From CBDVBZ01 sp965372355 (GTDB taxonomy: Bacteria; Krumholzibacteriota; Krumholzibacteriia; WVZY01): a stretch of 64,000 bases of DNA. The notes under the pieces were generated by a model, which searched no databases, had not been told where the DNA came from, and was given only the letters and a program-made list of their open reading frames with translations. Both the position numbers and the translations under genes were made by a program. The stretch spans positions 60,836 through 124,835 of the forward strand of contig CBDVBZ010000001.1 in NCBI GenBank assembly GCA_965372355.1, given 5' to 3'. Positions 35,592 through 44,705 of the stretch are shown here, piece by piece. Positions within the stretch are counted from its first letter, which is position 1. Each line of letters opens with the position of its first letter.

Positions 35592-36257
35592 ATGCCAATC
35601 AATCAACATCGGACGTTGCTCTGGTGTGCGGTCGTGCTGGCGACGCTGCTGGCTGTTCCGGCCACGGCGGAGGACGAGGAGGTCGTCAGTAATCTGGAGC
35701 TGATGACCCGGTTGACCAGCGAAGTGGCCGAGGAATTGATCGCGGGGGTGCCGGCCAGCGCCAACATGGGCAGTGTCTTCCTGGTTCCCTACCAGACAAG
35801 TGATCAGTATGAATTCACGGACAACGTCATTGCCCGCGTGCTGACATCGGCCGGTCACAAGGTGTATCAGTCCGTGGCGTCGGGGGACCAGCCGGGAGGC
35901 GCTTCCGCGACGGTGTTGCGGCTCGAGTACCAGGCGATCCACTTCGACCTGAGTTATCCAAAGATCTATCGACCGTTTCTCGTCGGGGGCAAGAAGGTCA
36001 AACGCAAGGCCGAGGTTCGGCTGCTATTGAAGCTCGTCGACCCGACGGACCATTCGGTCGTCTGGATCGGAGAGGCGACGCGATCCCACGACGACAAGTT
36101 TCCCTACGGTCGTCTGGCGGATGTCGAGGTGGGTTCGTTTGAGTTCACACAGCCGACGCGATCATCGTCCAGTTGGGGCAAAGTGATCGAGCCGGTTGTC
36201 GTGAGCGGTATCATTGTTGGTCTCATCTATCTGTTCTTTTCCAATCAGAGCGAATAG
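35592..36257 (+). CDS. Exported protein of unknown function
   Basis: Not recognised. 221 residues with a signal peptide (LLWCAVVLATLLAVPATAE, cleavage about residue 26), a soluble alpha/beta body in which GSVFLVPYQTSDQYEFTDNV and LRLEYQAIHFDLSYPKIYR stand out, and a hydrophobic C-terminal segment (about 198-216: VIEPVVVSGIIVGLIYLFF) that probably anchors it in a membrane. The body recalls proteins that gather several envelope lipoprotein activities but shows no named domain. It heads a group with a TPR lipoprotein and bamD. Confidence 0.75.
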   Translation: MPINQHRTLLWCAVVLATLLAVPATAEDEEVVSNLELMTRLTSEVAEELIAGVPASANMGSVFLVPYQTSDQYEFTDNVIARVLTSAGHKVYQSVASGDQPGGASATVLRLEYQAIHFDLSYPKIYRPFLVGGKKVKRKAEVRLLLKLVDPTDHSVVWIGEATRSHDDKFPYGRLADVEVGSFEFTQPTRSSSSWGKVIEPVVVSGIIVGLIYLFFSNQSE

Positions 36258-36268
36258 CCAGTTGTCCA

Positions 36269-37216
36269 ATGGACCTCCACGAAAAGACTTCGCACGTATC
36301 CAAGTCTCAGGCCAGGCTGCTAGTGATCCTGGTCTGGATGATCGTGCTCGCCGTGGGCGGTTGTTCCGAAAAACGCAAATCGCTCAGTGAGATTCGCGAG
36401 AGCTTTGCGCAGAAGGACTACGAGGAGACGGAACTCCTCTGTCAGCACGCGTTGCGAAAGAACATCCACGACCCCGAGGTCTATTACTATTACGGTCTCG
36501 CCCTCCTGGAACAGGGACGCGACTATGAGGCGTTCCGCCGTCTCGAAGAGGCGGGGACAGCAGACCCGATGATCCGCGGCAAGATTGCCGGGCGCTTGCT
36601 GGTCAAGGGGAGAGAGGCTTTTGCCAGGGGGGGTGCAAGGAGAGCAGCGGACAGACTGAAGCTGGCCGTCAACATGCAGCCCGATCTCGAGCTTGGTAGT
36701 TTGAAGTACCTCGTCGCCGACGCGTATTTCGACGAGAGGGTATTCGACAAAGCGGCCCCGCTGTATGTCGCGGCGATAGATGAGCGTCCGGATACCGCAG
36801 CGGCGGAGAGCGCGTACTTCAATCTTTCGGTCTGCTACGTGGCGCTGGGCGACTCGACGGGAGCACTGCAGGCGCTGGATGAGCTCCTCGATCGCTTTCC
36901 CAAGGGAAGGCTTGCCGGCCGGGCCCGGTGGGAGCTGGTCAATCTGATGTACGAACACGCGAGTGCCGAGTTTGCGCGCGGAAACTACGAGGCCGTTGTA
37001 GAAGAGATAAACACACTACTGGAGCGGACAACCAACGTGTCTCTGCTTCAGCGAGCCAGGTTCATACTCGGGGAAGCATACGAGCGCCTGGAGGATTACC
37101 CGAATGCCTACGAACAATACAAAACGATTATCGAGCAGGATAGCGGGGCATCGGGCAGGATCATCGAGCGGGCCAGACAGAAGATCAACGCTCTGCGTGA
37201 CTCCGGGCTCTTATAG
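36269..37216 (+). CDS. TPR-repeat lipoprotein
   Basis: About 315 residues from ATG 36269. Signal peptide LLVILVWMIVLAVGGC with lipobox Cys near residue 32. TPR repeats follow (EVYYYYGLALLEQGRDYEAF; FNLSVCYVALGDSTGALQAL; FILGEAYERLEDYPNAYEQY). A second BamD-like or scaffold role is possible, as it sits next to bamD, but it has diverged. The next gene starts 28 bases downstream. Confidence 0.8.
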   Translation: MDLHEKTSHVSKSQARLLVILVWMIVLAVGGCSEKRKSLSEIRESFAQKDYEETELLCQHALRKNIHDPEVYYYYGLALLEQGRDYEAFRRLEEAGTADPMIRGKIAGRLLVKGREAFARGGARRAADRLKLAVNMQPDLELGSLKYLVADAYFDERVFDKAAPLYVAAIDERPDTAAAESAYFNLSVCYVALGDSTGALQALDELLDRFPKGRLAGRARWELVNLMYEHASAEFARGNYEAVVEEINTLLERTTNVSLLQRARFILGEAYERLEDYPNAYEQYKTIIEQDSGASGRIIERARQKINALRDSGLL

Positions 37217-37244
37217 AGTAAGGCGACGGGCGGGAACAGGATTA

Positions 37245-38033
37245 ATGATCGAGAAAAGAGTCGACAGATATTCCGCGCGAGTGCGCGGGAGACTTGGCAA
37301 CGTGTTCCTGCTTCTGGTCGTGTTCGTCAGCGGCTGTGCGGGAGGTGTCCCAAGGGTACCCAACTCAGCCGAATCGATTCTGGAGAGAGGCGACGCCTAC
37401 TTTGACCGGAAGATGTACTTCCATTCGCAGGAAATGTACAAAGCGTTCCTCCTCAGGTATCCCGGCGATGACCGGAGCGACTACGCCCAGTTCAAGCTTG
37501 CCGAGTCGCTCTACAATGGCGAGGAATACGCGCTCGCTTCGGTCGAGTATCACCTCGTTTCGACGAACTACGGGTACAGCGAGTACGTCGATGACGCCTA
37601 TTTCAAAGAGGCGCTGTGCTTCTATCACCAGGCGCTCAAGCCTCCGCTCGATCAGACCAAGCGTCTCGACGCGCTGGAAAGGCTGGAACGATTCATCACC
37701 GTATTCCCACAGAGTTCTCTGATCCCCGAAGCGCAGGATCACATCCGGCAGATCCACGCAAAGCTCGCCGAAAAGGGGTTCAAGAACGCGTTGTTCTACT
37801 ATCGGCACAAGCGATGGCGGTCGGCTATTATATATTTTGACAAGGTCATCGACAACTATCCCGACAACAAGTACTGGGCGAGGTCGTGCTTTTACAAGGG
37901 ACTGATTCTTGTCAAACGGGGTGAGACCGACGAGGCGATCCAGATGTTCTCGAAGGTGATGGCATACCCTGAGGATGTAGACGTCAAGCCGGGGGCGAGA
38001 AGGGAACTGCAGAAGCTGAGGGGCAATGGGTAA
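37245..38033 (+). CDS. bamD: Outer-membrane assembly lipoprotein BamD
   Basis: BAM-complex lipoprotein that helps insert beta-barrel proteins. About 262 residues; signal peptide LLLVVFVSGC (Cys about residue 30) and five TPR-like units beginning AESILERGDAYFDRKMYFHS, with ALFYYRHKRWRSAIIYFDKV later, in the BamD arrangement. BamA is encoded at 51111. Its stop overlaps the nadD start by 8 bases. Confidence 0.88.
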   Translation: MIEKRVDRYSARVRGRLGNVFLLLVVFVSGCAGGVPRVPNSAESILERGDAYFDRKMYFHSQEMYKAFLLRYPGDDRSDYAQFKLAESLYNGEEYALASVEYHLVSTNYGYSEYVDDAYFKEALCFYHQALKPPLDQTKRLDALERLERFITVFPQSSLIPEAQDHIRQIHAKLAEKGFKNALFYYRHKRWRSAIIYFDKVIDNYPDNKYWARSCFYKGLILVKRGETDEAIQMFSKVMAYPEDVDVKPGARRELQKLRGNG

Positions 38034-38601
38034 CGTTGGCATACTCGGCGGCAGTTTTGACCCACCTCACGTGGCGCACATCGCCATGGCACGAGCGGCC
38101 CTTGATAGGTTGCCGCTGGACAGAGTTCTTTTCATGCCCGCTCCGAATCCTCCGCACAAGACGCAAGAGGTGCTGAGCCCATACGAGAGTCGCAAGGCCA
38201 TGGTGGAAATAGCGATTCGGGACGAGGAGGGGATGGAGCTCTCCCTCATGGAGGAATTCCGCGAGGGGCCATCGTACACGCACGAATTGCTCGAGCGTTT
38301 GAGCAAGCAGTCGGAAAGCGGACTTTATCTCATTGTTGGGGCGGACAGTGTGGCCGATCTGCCCAACTGGCGGGATCCCAGATCGATACTCGACCTCGCC
38401 ACGCTGGTCGTTTTCCCCAGAACCGGTTTCTCTTCGGTTGTCCCGGTCGAGGGTGACGCGTCCGTCGTGCTCTTCGAGGAGCCGGTCATCGATGTGTCGT
38501 CTACAGAGATCCGCGAGAAGTTGCGCCGTGGAGAACCGACCGATGGACTCATCCTCGACGCAGTCCGTAAGTTTATTTTAGACAATTCGCTCTATGGTTG
38601 A
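38026..38601 (+). CDS. nadD: Nicotinate-nucleotide adenylyltransferase
   Basis: Adenylates nicotinate mononucleotide in NAD synthesis. N-terminal GILGGSFDPPHVAHIAMA (HxGH-like site as HVAH) and C-terminal SSTEIREKLRRGEPTD. Length 191. Overlaps bamD. Another NAD gene, nadB, is in this window at 62196. Confidence 0.94.
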   Translation: MGNVGILGGSFDPPHVAHIAMARAALDRLPLDRVLFMPAPNPPHKTQEVLSPYESRKAMVEIAIRDEEGMELSLMEEFREGPSYTHELLERLSKQSESGLYLIVGADSVADLPNWRDPRSILDLATLVVFPRTGFSSVVPVEGDASVVLFEEPVIDVSSTEIREKLRRGEPTDGLILDAVRKFILDNSLYG

Positions 38602-38644
38602 TAGTTTCCTGCTGGAAGCACTGATAGTAAGTTAGAGGTTTATT

Positions 38645-41365
38645 GTGTCGCTCTATCTGGTAGACGGCCACGCGCTGGCCTATCGTTCTTACTACGCCTT
38701 TATCCGACGGCCCCTTGTCAACTCGCGGGGTGAGGAAACCAGTGCGGTCTTTGGTTTCGCCAAGACCCTCCTCAACCTGCTCGAGAGGTTCGACCCGTCG
38801 CATGTCGCCGTCGTCTTCGACAGCCCGGCGCCAACCTTTCGCAAAAAGCTCTTCCCCGACTACAAGGCCAACCGACCCAAGATGCCGGAGCCGCTGGCTT
38901 CGCAGCTGCCCATGATCTTCTCGTTGTTGGAGGCAATGTCGATACCGTTTCTGTCGGTGGACGGTTACGAGGCGGACGACATCATTGCAACGTTATCGAA
39001 GAGGATCGATCCGCAATCCTCGGTCCGCATCGTGTCGGGGGACAAGGATCTCTTTCAGGTAGTCAGCGACAACACTCATGTCATCCGGCCCGGAAAGACC
39101 GGTCTGCTCGATGAAGAGGTCGATCCCGGTACGCTGCAGGAGAAGTTCGGTTTCGGTCCAGCCGAGTTCGTCGACTATCAGGCGCTAATGGGCGATCCGA
39201 CCGACAATGTGCCGGGTGTCCCCGGTGTCGGCGAGAAGACGGCCAATAAGTTGATCCGGGAGTTCGGGTCGCTCGAGAAGATATACGACGGGATCAAATC
39301 GATTTCATCGAAGTCGCTCCGCGACAAACTGATGAACGGCAAGGAACAGGCGTTTCTATCGAGAAGGCTCGTTCAGCTCGAGGCCGCGGTGCCGGTCGAC
39401 ATCACGTTGGACGAGATGGCGCGCAAACCGTTCGATGTAGACACGTTCAGGTCGCTCCTGCGGGAGTTCGAGTTTACCCAGATGCTCGACTCGCTGCCCG
39501 CGCAGGCGGAAGACAAAACCGGTGAGAGCCCAATAAACTACGCACTCGTCGACTCGGAGTCATCCCTCGATTCTTTGGTGATGGAGTTGGAGCGCGCGCC
39601 AGAGTTCGCCGTCGATGTCGAAGCCAGCGAACTCGACGCAATGCGGGCCGTGCTTGCCGGCATAACGGTTGCCACCCGCGAGGGGACCGCCTGGTATGTC
39701 CCGGTGACGAGTGTGATCGAGGAGGAGCAGTCACTGCTGATGCCCCTGAGCAAAGCCCCCGGGCTGCCGTTGGAAATGGTCCAGGACAAGCTCGGTGGTG
39801 TGCTTCGCGACCCGAAAATCCGAAAGATCGGGCAAAACATCAAGTACGACACGATTGTTCTGGCGAACGCCGGAATCGAGCTCGGTGGTATCGAGTTTGA
39901 CACAATGCTCGCTTCGTACTGTCTTCATCCCGGCCGGCGCAGCCACGGTCTCGACAACCTCGTCGATGAGCTGCTCGGGCACAAGATGATACCGTTCAAA
40001 TCGCTGTTTGAGACGCGCGCGAAAAAGAAGGATATCCGGACGCTACCTGTGAGCCGCGTTTGCGAGTACGCATGTGAGGATTCCGACTACACGCTGCGCG
40101 TCAAGAATGTGTTCGCCCCGATGCTCGAGTCATCACAGGTCAAGGAGTTGTTCGAGACAGTCGAGATGCCGCTGGGCGAAGTGCTGACGAGGATGGAGCT
40201 GTGCGGCGTCGCGCTGGATGTTGATTCCCTGAGGGTTCTCTCGAGAGACCTCGACAAGCGGCTGAACGGAATCCAGCGGTCGATCTACGAGGAAGTCGGC
40301 GAGGAATTCAATATCAATTCGACGGCGAAGCTTCAGGAGATACTTTTCACACGTCTCGGTCTCAAACCGACACACAAGACAAAGACGGGTTATTCGACGG
40401 ATACCGATGTTCTGAAGTCATTGTCGTCGCAACACGTCGTGCCTGATCTCGTGATCGAATTCCGTATGCTGAGCAAGCTCAAGAGTACGTATGTCGACGC
40501 ACTGCCGCGGCTGGTCAACCCGAAGACAGCGCGGGTTCATACGTCGTACAATCAGGCGGTGGCGACTACCGGTCGTTTGTCGAGCTCGAACCCGAACCTC
40601 CAGAACATACCGATCCGTACTGCGCTGGGCCGGGAGATACGCAAGGCGTTCGTTGCGCGCGCAGACGGGTGGGTGCTGCTCGATGCCGATTACTCTCAGA
40701 TCGAGCTACGTATCATGGCGCATCTGTCGCAGGACGCGGAGCTCTTGAAGGCGTTCGCCGAGGATGCCGATGTGCACCGGAGAACCGCGGCGCGCATCAT
40801 GGGAGTGCCTCTGGAGGAGGTAACGGGTGAGATGCGGTCGCGGGCAAAAACCGTGAATTTCGGGGTCATGTATGGAATGGGGGCGAGGGGACTGGCGCAG
40901 TCGTTGGAGATCGATGTCAAGGAGGCCAAGGACTTCATCGACGATTACTTTGCCGGCTACCCGGGTGTGCGGCGTTTTATCGATGAGACGATCGTAAACG
41001 CACGGAGGGACAGGGCGGTGAGTACGTTGCTGGGGCGAATCAGACAGCTTCCGGAGATCGACAGTGGCGACCGACGGAGGCGGGCCTTCGCGGAACGAAC
41101 CGCGGTAAATACACCAATTCAGGGTACGGCGGCTGATATCATAAAGAAAGCGATGGTTGAGCTGGATTCGCAGCTTCGAGAGCGAGGGTTCGAGGCGAGG
41201 ATGATCCTCCAGGTGCACGATGAGCTGCTGCTCGATGTGCCCGAGTCCGAACTCGACGAAGTGAAACAAGTGGTTCGTGACGCGATGGAGAACGCCGCGG
41301 ATCTCGATGTCGTTCTCAAAGTCGACATGGGTGTGGGGGGCAACTGGCTCGAGGCACATAGCTAG
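38645..41365 (+). CDS. polA: DNA polymerase I
   Basis: Replication and repair polymerase, 906 residues, start GTG. N-terminal 5'-3' exonuclease (SLYLVDGHALAYRSYYAF; GDPTDNVPGVPGVGEKTA). The 3'-5' proofreading domain keeps its acidic residues: VDVEASELD (Exo I), GQNIKYDT (Exo II) and YACEDSDY (Exo III), so proofreading is probably active. Polymerase motifs A (DADYSQIELRIMAHLS), B (RSRAKTVNFGVMYGMG) and C (QVHDELLLDVP) are intact. coaE follows after 10 bases. Confidence 0.97.
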   Translation: MSLYLVDGHALAYRSYYAFIRRPLVNSRGEETSAVFGFAKTLLNLLERFDPSHVAVVFDSPAPTFRKKLFPDYKANRPKMPEPLASQLPMIFSLLEAMSIPFLSVDGYEADDIIATLSKRIDPQSSVRIVSGDKDLFQVVSDNTHVIRPGKTGLLDEEVDPGTLQEKFGFGPAEFVDYQALMGDPTDNVPGVPGVGEKTANKLIREFGSLEKIYDGIKSISSKSLRDKLMNGKEQAFLSRRLVQLEAAVPVDITLDEMARKPFDVDTFRSLLREFEFTQMLDSLPAQAEDKTGESPINYALVDSESSLDSLVMELERAPEFAVDVEASELDAMRAVLAGITVATREGTAWYVPVTSVIEEEQSLLMPLSKAPGLPLEMVQDKLGGVLRDPKIRKIGQNIKYDTIVLANAGIELGGIEFDTMLASYCLHPGRRSHGLDNLVDELLGHKMIPFKSLFETRAKKKDIRTLPVSRVCEYACEDSDYTLRVKNVFAPMLESSQVKELFETVEMPLGEVLTRMELCGVALDVDSLRVLSRDLDKRLNGIQRSIYEEVGEEFNINSTAKLQEILFTRLGLKPTHKTKTGYSTDTDVLKSLSSQHVVPDLVIEFRMLSKLKSTYVDALPRLVNPKTARVHTSYNQAVATTGRLSSSNPNLQNIPIRTALGREIRKAFVARADGWVLLDADYSQIELRIMAHLSQDAELLKAFAEDADVHRRTAARIMGVPLEEVTGEMRSRAKTVNFGVMYGMGARGLAQSLEIDVKEAKDFIDDYFAGYPGVRRFIDETIVNARRDRAVSTLLGRIRQLPEIDSGDRRRRAFAERTAVNTPIQGTAADIIKKAMVELDSQLRERGFEARMILQVHDELLLDVPESELDEVKQVVRDAMENAADLDVVLKVDMGVGGNWLEAHS

Positions 41366-41375
41366 GCAGGGCGGC

Positions 41376-41972
41376 ATGAAGATTGTTGGTTTGGTAGGCC
41401 AATCCGGTACGGGCAAGACGGCGGTCGCCGGGCATCTCGAAGAAAACGGCGCGGGTCGCATAGATGCCGACAGGATCGCTCACGATGTCCTGAAGAACGA
41501 CCACGGTGTGAGCGAGGCGATCCGCAAGCGGTTCGGTCCGCGTGTATTCTCGGACGGCGCGGTCGATCGCGGGGCGCTCGGCGGGGTTGTTTTCGCGGAC
41601 GCGGAAGCTCTCGAAGCGCTCAATCAGATTGTACACCCGGTGGTGATCGATACGTGCGTCACGAAGTTGAAGGAACTCGAGGCGAGCGGCGTGGATCTGG
41701 TTGTGCTCGATGCGGCGCTTCTGCTCGAGGTCGCTTTGCCATTCGAGGTCGATCTCGTGATTGCCCTCCGGTGCGAGCGTGACGAACAGATGACGCGGCT
41801 GCGCGCGATGGGGGGGTGGTCGGATGAGGAGCTGGCCGCACGGCTCGATTCACAGGCCCACGTGGAGAAATCGTTCGATCGGGCCGATGTGGTCATCGAT
41901 ACGGGCGCTCCTAAAGACACGGTATTTGCCGAGATCGATCGCGTCATCCGCATCCTGCTCGGTGGTGTATAA
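41376..41972 (+). CDS. coaE: Dephospho-CoA kinase
   Basis: Last step of coenzyme A synthesis. P-loop GLVGQSGTGKTAVA (the usual GGIGSGKS is here GQSGTGKT), DADRIAHDVL and the lid region with CERDEQMTRLRAM. 198 residues from ATG 41376. polA-coaE is a common pair. Confidence 0.93.
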   Translation: MKIVGLVGQSGTGKTAVAGHLEENGAGRIDADRIAHDVLKNDHGVSEAIRKRFGPRVFSDGAVDRGALGGVVFADAEALEALNQIVHPVVIDTCVTKLKELEASGVDLVVLDAALLLEVALPFEVDLVIALRCERDEQMTRLRAMGGWSDEELAARLDSQAHVEKSFDRADVVIDTGAPKDTVFAEIDRVIRILLGGV

Positions 41973-41982
41973 GAGTTTTGTT

Positions 41983-42040
41983 GGGGAGCGAGTGAGGTCG
42001 CCGCGTCCGATCCCGAGGAAGAACCTCGCTCCCTCGGGAG
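41983..42040. repeat. GC-rich palindromic repeat, copy A (prfB upstream)
   Basis: Contains GGGGAGCGAGTGAGG and CCGAGGAAGAACCTCGCTCC, sequence shared with two other spacers (50799-50837 and 63931-63968). It fills most of the coaE-prfB gap and includes the hairpin at 42012-42038. Confidence 0.6.
42012..42038 (+). promoter_or_regulatory. Hairpin just before the prfB ribosome-binding site
   Basis: CCCGAGG (42012-42018) pairs with CCTCGGG (42032-42038), loop 13 nt, with a competing inner pair GAGG/CCTC. It ends 8 bases before the AAGGAGG of prfB, so it could influence translation start; no T run follows, so it is not a clear terminator. Confidence 0.35.
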
Positions 42041-42060
42041 AAAACAAAGGAGGCATATCG

Positions 42061-43171
42061 GTGATACAGAAAGACGATATACCTCGGATCCTCGTTGATC
42101 TGAGGGAGCGGACGGCCAAACTCAAGGAGTTTCTTTGACCTCGAGTCGCTGAAGAAACGCCTTGGCGAGCTCGACTCGGTTATGAGCTCACAGAAATTCT
42201 GGGAGGACAAGACACGCTCCGAGGGGACGTTGAAAGAGGCGAGTTCGCTCAAGGCGAAGGTCGAACCGATCGAGCGTATCGCGACGGGCCTGGACGATTG
42301 TGAAGGGCTCTTCGATCTCGCGGTCGAGGAGAACGAAGCAGCCGTTTTCGAAGAGGTCGGCAACGACCTGGTCTCGATAGAGCAGCAGCTCGCCGACATG
42401 GAGTTGTCGCTGCTCTTTTCGAATCCCGAGGAGAAGCGCGATGCAATCCTGTCGATCCACCCGGGCGCCGGAGGCACCGAATCGATGGATTGGGCGGAGA
42501 TGCTGATGCGCATGTACCAGCGGTTCTGCGAGCGTCGTGGCTTCGAGGTGCGCGTGCTCGACGTTTCACAGGGTGAGGAAGCGGGTATCAAGAGCGTGTC
42601 GATGGAGATCAAGGGCCCAAACGCCTATGGCACGCTCCGGTCCGAGTCAGGTGTTCACAGACTGGTCCGCATTTCGCCCTACGACGCAAACCACAGGAGG
42701 CACACGTCGTTCGCATCGGTATTCGTGTACCCGGAGGTCGACAACAATATTGAGATCGAGATACGCGATGAGGATCTTAAGATCGATACGTACCGGGCGA
42801 GCGGCGCCGGCGGGCAGCACGTCAACAAAACGGACAGCGCGGTTCGAATCACCCACGCGCCGACGGGCATCGTGGTGCAGTGCCAGAACGAGCGTTCGCA
42901 GTTCAGAAACCGCGAAAACGCGATGAAGATCCTCGGTGCGAGGCTGTACCATCGCAAGCTGGAGGAGGAGCGCGAAAAAATGGACAAGAGGATGGCGGGC
43001 CAGAAGGATATCGCCTGGGGCAGCCAGATTCGGTCTTACGTGCTCCATCCCTACACCATGGTTAAGGATCACCGCACCGCCGTCCAGGTCTCCGATGTCC
43101 AGAAGGTGCTCGACGGCGAGCTCAGCGAGTTCGTAGAGGCGTTTCTCCACAAGTTTTCCGGCGGCAACTAG
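42061..43171 (+). CDS. prfB: Peptide chain release factor 2, programmed +1 frameshift
   Basis: Class I release factor for UGA and UAA stops. Translation starts at GTG 42061 (AAGGAGG 7 bases upstream), reads 25 codons to CTT, meets TGA at 42136-42138 and continues in +1 frame from GAC 42137 to the TAG ending at 43171, giving about 369 residues, the usual RF2 length. The GGQ hydrolysis motif is in SGAGGQHVNKTDSAV. The stop-recognition tripeptide, usually SPF, reads SPY here (RISPYDANHRRHTSF). lysS follows, the classic prfB-lysS pair. Not a pseudogene: the interruption is the known regulatory frameshift. Confidence 0.96.
42124..42138 (+). promoter_or_regulatory. prfB programmed frameshift site
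   Basis: AAGGAGTTTCTTTGA followed by C: an internal Shine-Dalgarno-like AAGGAG, three bases, then the slippery CTT TGA C. Low RF2 lets the ribosome slip +1 at CUU and make more RF2. The layout matches the E. coli type site (AGGGGG-TATCTTTGAC) with a different SD-like element. Confidence 0.95.
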
Positions 43172-43235
43172 CGCTTGACTCGAACGGGTTATGTTCATTA
43201 AGCTTGCGCGAATTTTGTCCAACTGAATCGGGTGA

Positions 43236-44699
43236 ATGATGGAAGGAATCGACAAACTCCGGGCCGTACGCATCGAGAAGATGGATGAGCTGGTCTCGGC
43301 GGGGGCGAATCCGTACCCCTATAGATACCAGGTCACGCACCATGCAGCCGATGTCGTCGAGAACGAGGTTTCACTCACGGATGCCGAGACCGTTGTCACG
43401 GTCGCCGGGCGTATCATGGCGCTCCGCGGGCACGGTGCGACGGCGTTCGGCCACGTCGAGGACAAAACGGGCCGGCTGCAGTTCTACGTCCGAAAGGATG
43501 AGGTTGGCGAGGAGCCGTACAAGCTCTTCAAGCTGCTCGAGGTCGGGGATATCGTCGGTATCGAGGGGATTGTGTTTCGAACCCGAACCGGCGAGCTGAC
43601 GGTTCGGGCGAAACGGGTTGACGTGCTGTCGAAGGCGTTGAGACCACTTCCCGAGAAGTGGCACGGTCTCAAAGACAAGGAACTCCGCTACCGGCAGCGG
43701 TACGTCGACATGATCATGAACCCGGATGTCCGCGAGGTGTTTCAGAAGCGCTCGCGGCTGATGGAGACGATGCGGCAGTTCCTCATCGGCCGCGGGTACC
43801 TCGAAGTGGAGACCCCTGTGCTGCAGCCGATCTACGGCGGCGCGGCGGCAAGACCGTTTGTGACCCACCACAATGCCCTCGATGTCGATGTATATCTCCG
43901 TATCGCAGACGAGCTTTATCTCAAACGGCTGCTCGTCGGGGGGCTGGAGCGGGTCTTCGAGTTTGCAAAGGACTTTCGCAACGAGGGTATCGACCGCACT
44001 CACTATCCGGAATTCACGATGATGGAGTGCTACTCGGTGTACGAGGACTATTTGGATTACATGGACATGGTCGAAGAGATGTTCCGCGCGCTCGCCGACG
44101 CGTTGACGTCGGACGGCAAGCTCTCATACCAGGGAAGAGAGATCGACTTCACGAAGCCGTGGACCCGGGTCCGTTTCTTCGACGCGCTCGAAAAGCACAC
44201 CGGCATAAACCTGGCCGGCGCCACGGAGGCCGAGATATTCGCAGCGGCCGAGAAGTTGAACGTCGCGCTGCCCGAGGGCGCCACGATGGGCACCGCGCTC
44301 GATGAGATCTTTAGCGAGAAGGTCGAACCCGCGCTACTGGACCCGACCTTTGTTTATGACTACCCCAAGGAGCTTTCCCCCCTGGCCAAGGATCACCGAT
44401 CCGAAGAAGGCCTGGTGGAGCGTTTCGAGCCGTTTATGTGCGGTTTCGAGCTCGGCAACGCGTTCTCCGAGCTCAACAACCCTATCGAGCAGCGCAAGCG
44501 CTTCGAGGAGCAGGCCATGTTCAAACAGCGGGGCGACGAGAGCGCGCACGTCGTGGACGAAGATTTTGTCCGGGCGCTGGAATACGGGATGCCACCCGCC
44601 GCAGGTCTGGGTCTGGGGATCGATCGATTGACGATGATATTTACCGACAGCGCCTCGATTCGCGACGTTCTGTTTTTCCCCCAGTTGAGGCCCGAGTAA
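43236..44699 (+). CDS. lysS: Lysyl-tRNA synthetase, class II
   Basis: Charges tRNA-Lys. N-terminal OB-fold anticodon domain (about 60-160), then the class II core with motif 2 FAKDFRNEGIDRTHYPEFTM and motif 3 GLGLGIDRLTMIFTD near the C-terminus. 487 residues from ATG 43236, or 486 from the adjacent ATG 43239. No tRNA gene is nearby. Confidence 0.96.
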   Translation: MMEGIDKLRAVRIEKMDELVSAGANPYPYRYQVTHHAADVVENEVSLTDAETVVTVAGRIMALRGHGATAFGHVEDKTGRLQFYVRKDEVGEEPYKLFKLLEVGDIVGIEGIVFRTRTGELTVRAKRVDVLSKALRPLPEKWHGLKDKELRYRQRYVDMIMNPDVREVFQKRSRLMETMRQFLIGRGYLEVETPVLQPIYGGAAARPFVTHHNALDVDVYLRIADELYLKRLLVGGLERVFEFAKDFRNEGIDRTHYPEFTMMECYSVYEDYLDYMDMVEEMFRALADALTSDGKLSYQGREIDFTKPWTRVRFFDALEKHTGINLAGATEAEIFAAAEKLNVALPEGATMGTALDEIFSEKVEPALLDPTFVYDYPKELSPLAKDHRSEEGLVERFEPFMCGFELGNAFSELNNPIEQRKRFEEQAMFKQRGDESAHVVDEDFVRALEYGMPPAAGLGLGIDRLTMIFTDSASIRDVLFFPQLRPE

Positions 44700-44705
44700 C
44701 ACAGC

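Noticed and set aside
39778..39790. GTCCAGGACA in polA as a repeat copy
   Set aside because: Short match only; the residues VQDKLGG fit the exonuclease domain and the flanks do not match the consensus.
42061..43171. prfB as a frameshifted pseudogene
   Set aside because: The interruption is the known CTT-TGA-C programmed site with an upstream SD-like element, and the rest of RF2 is intact.
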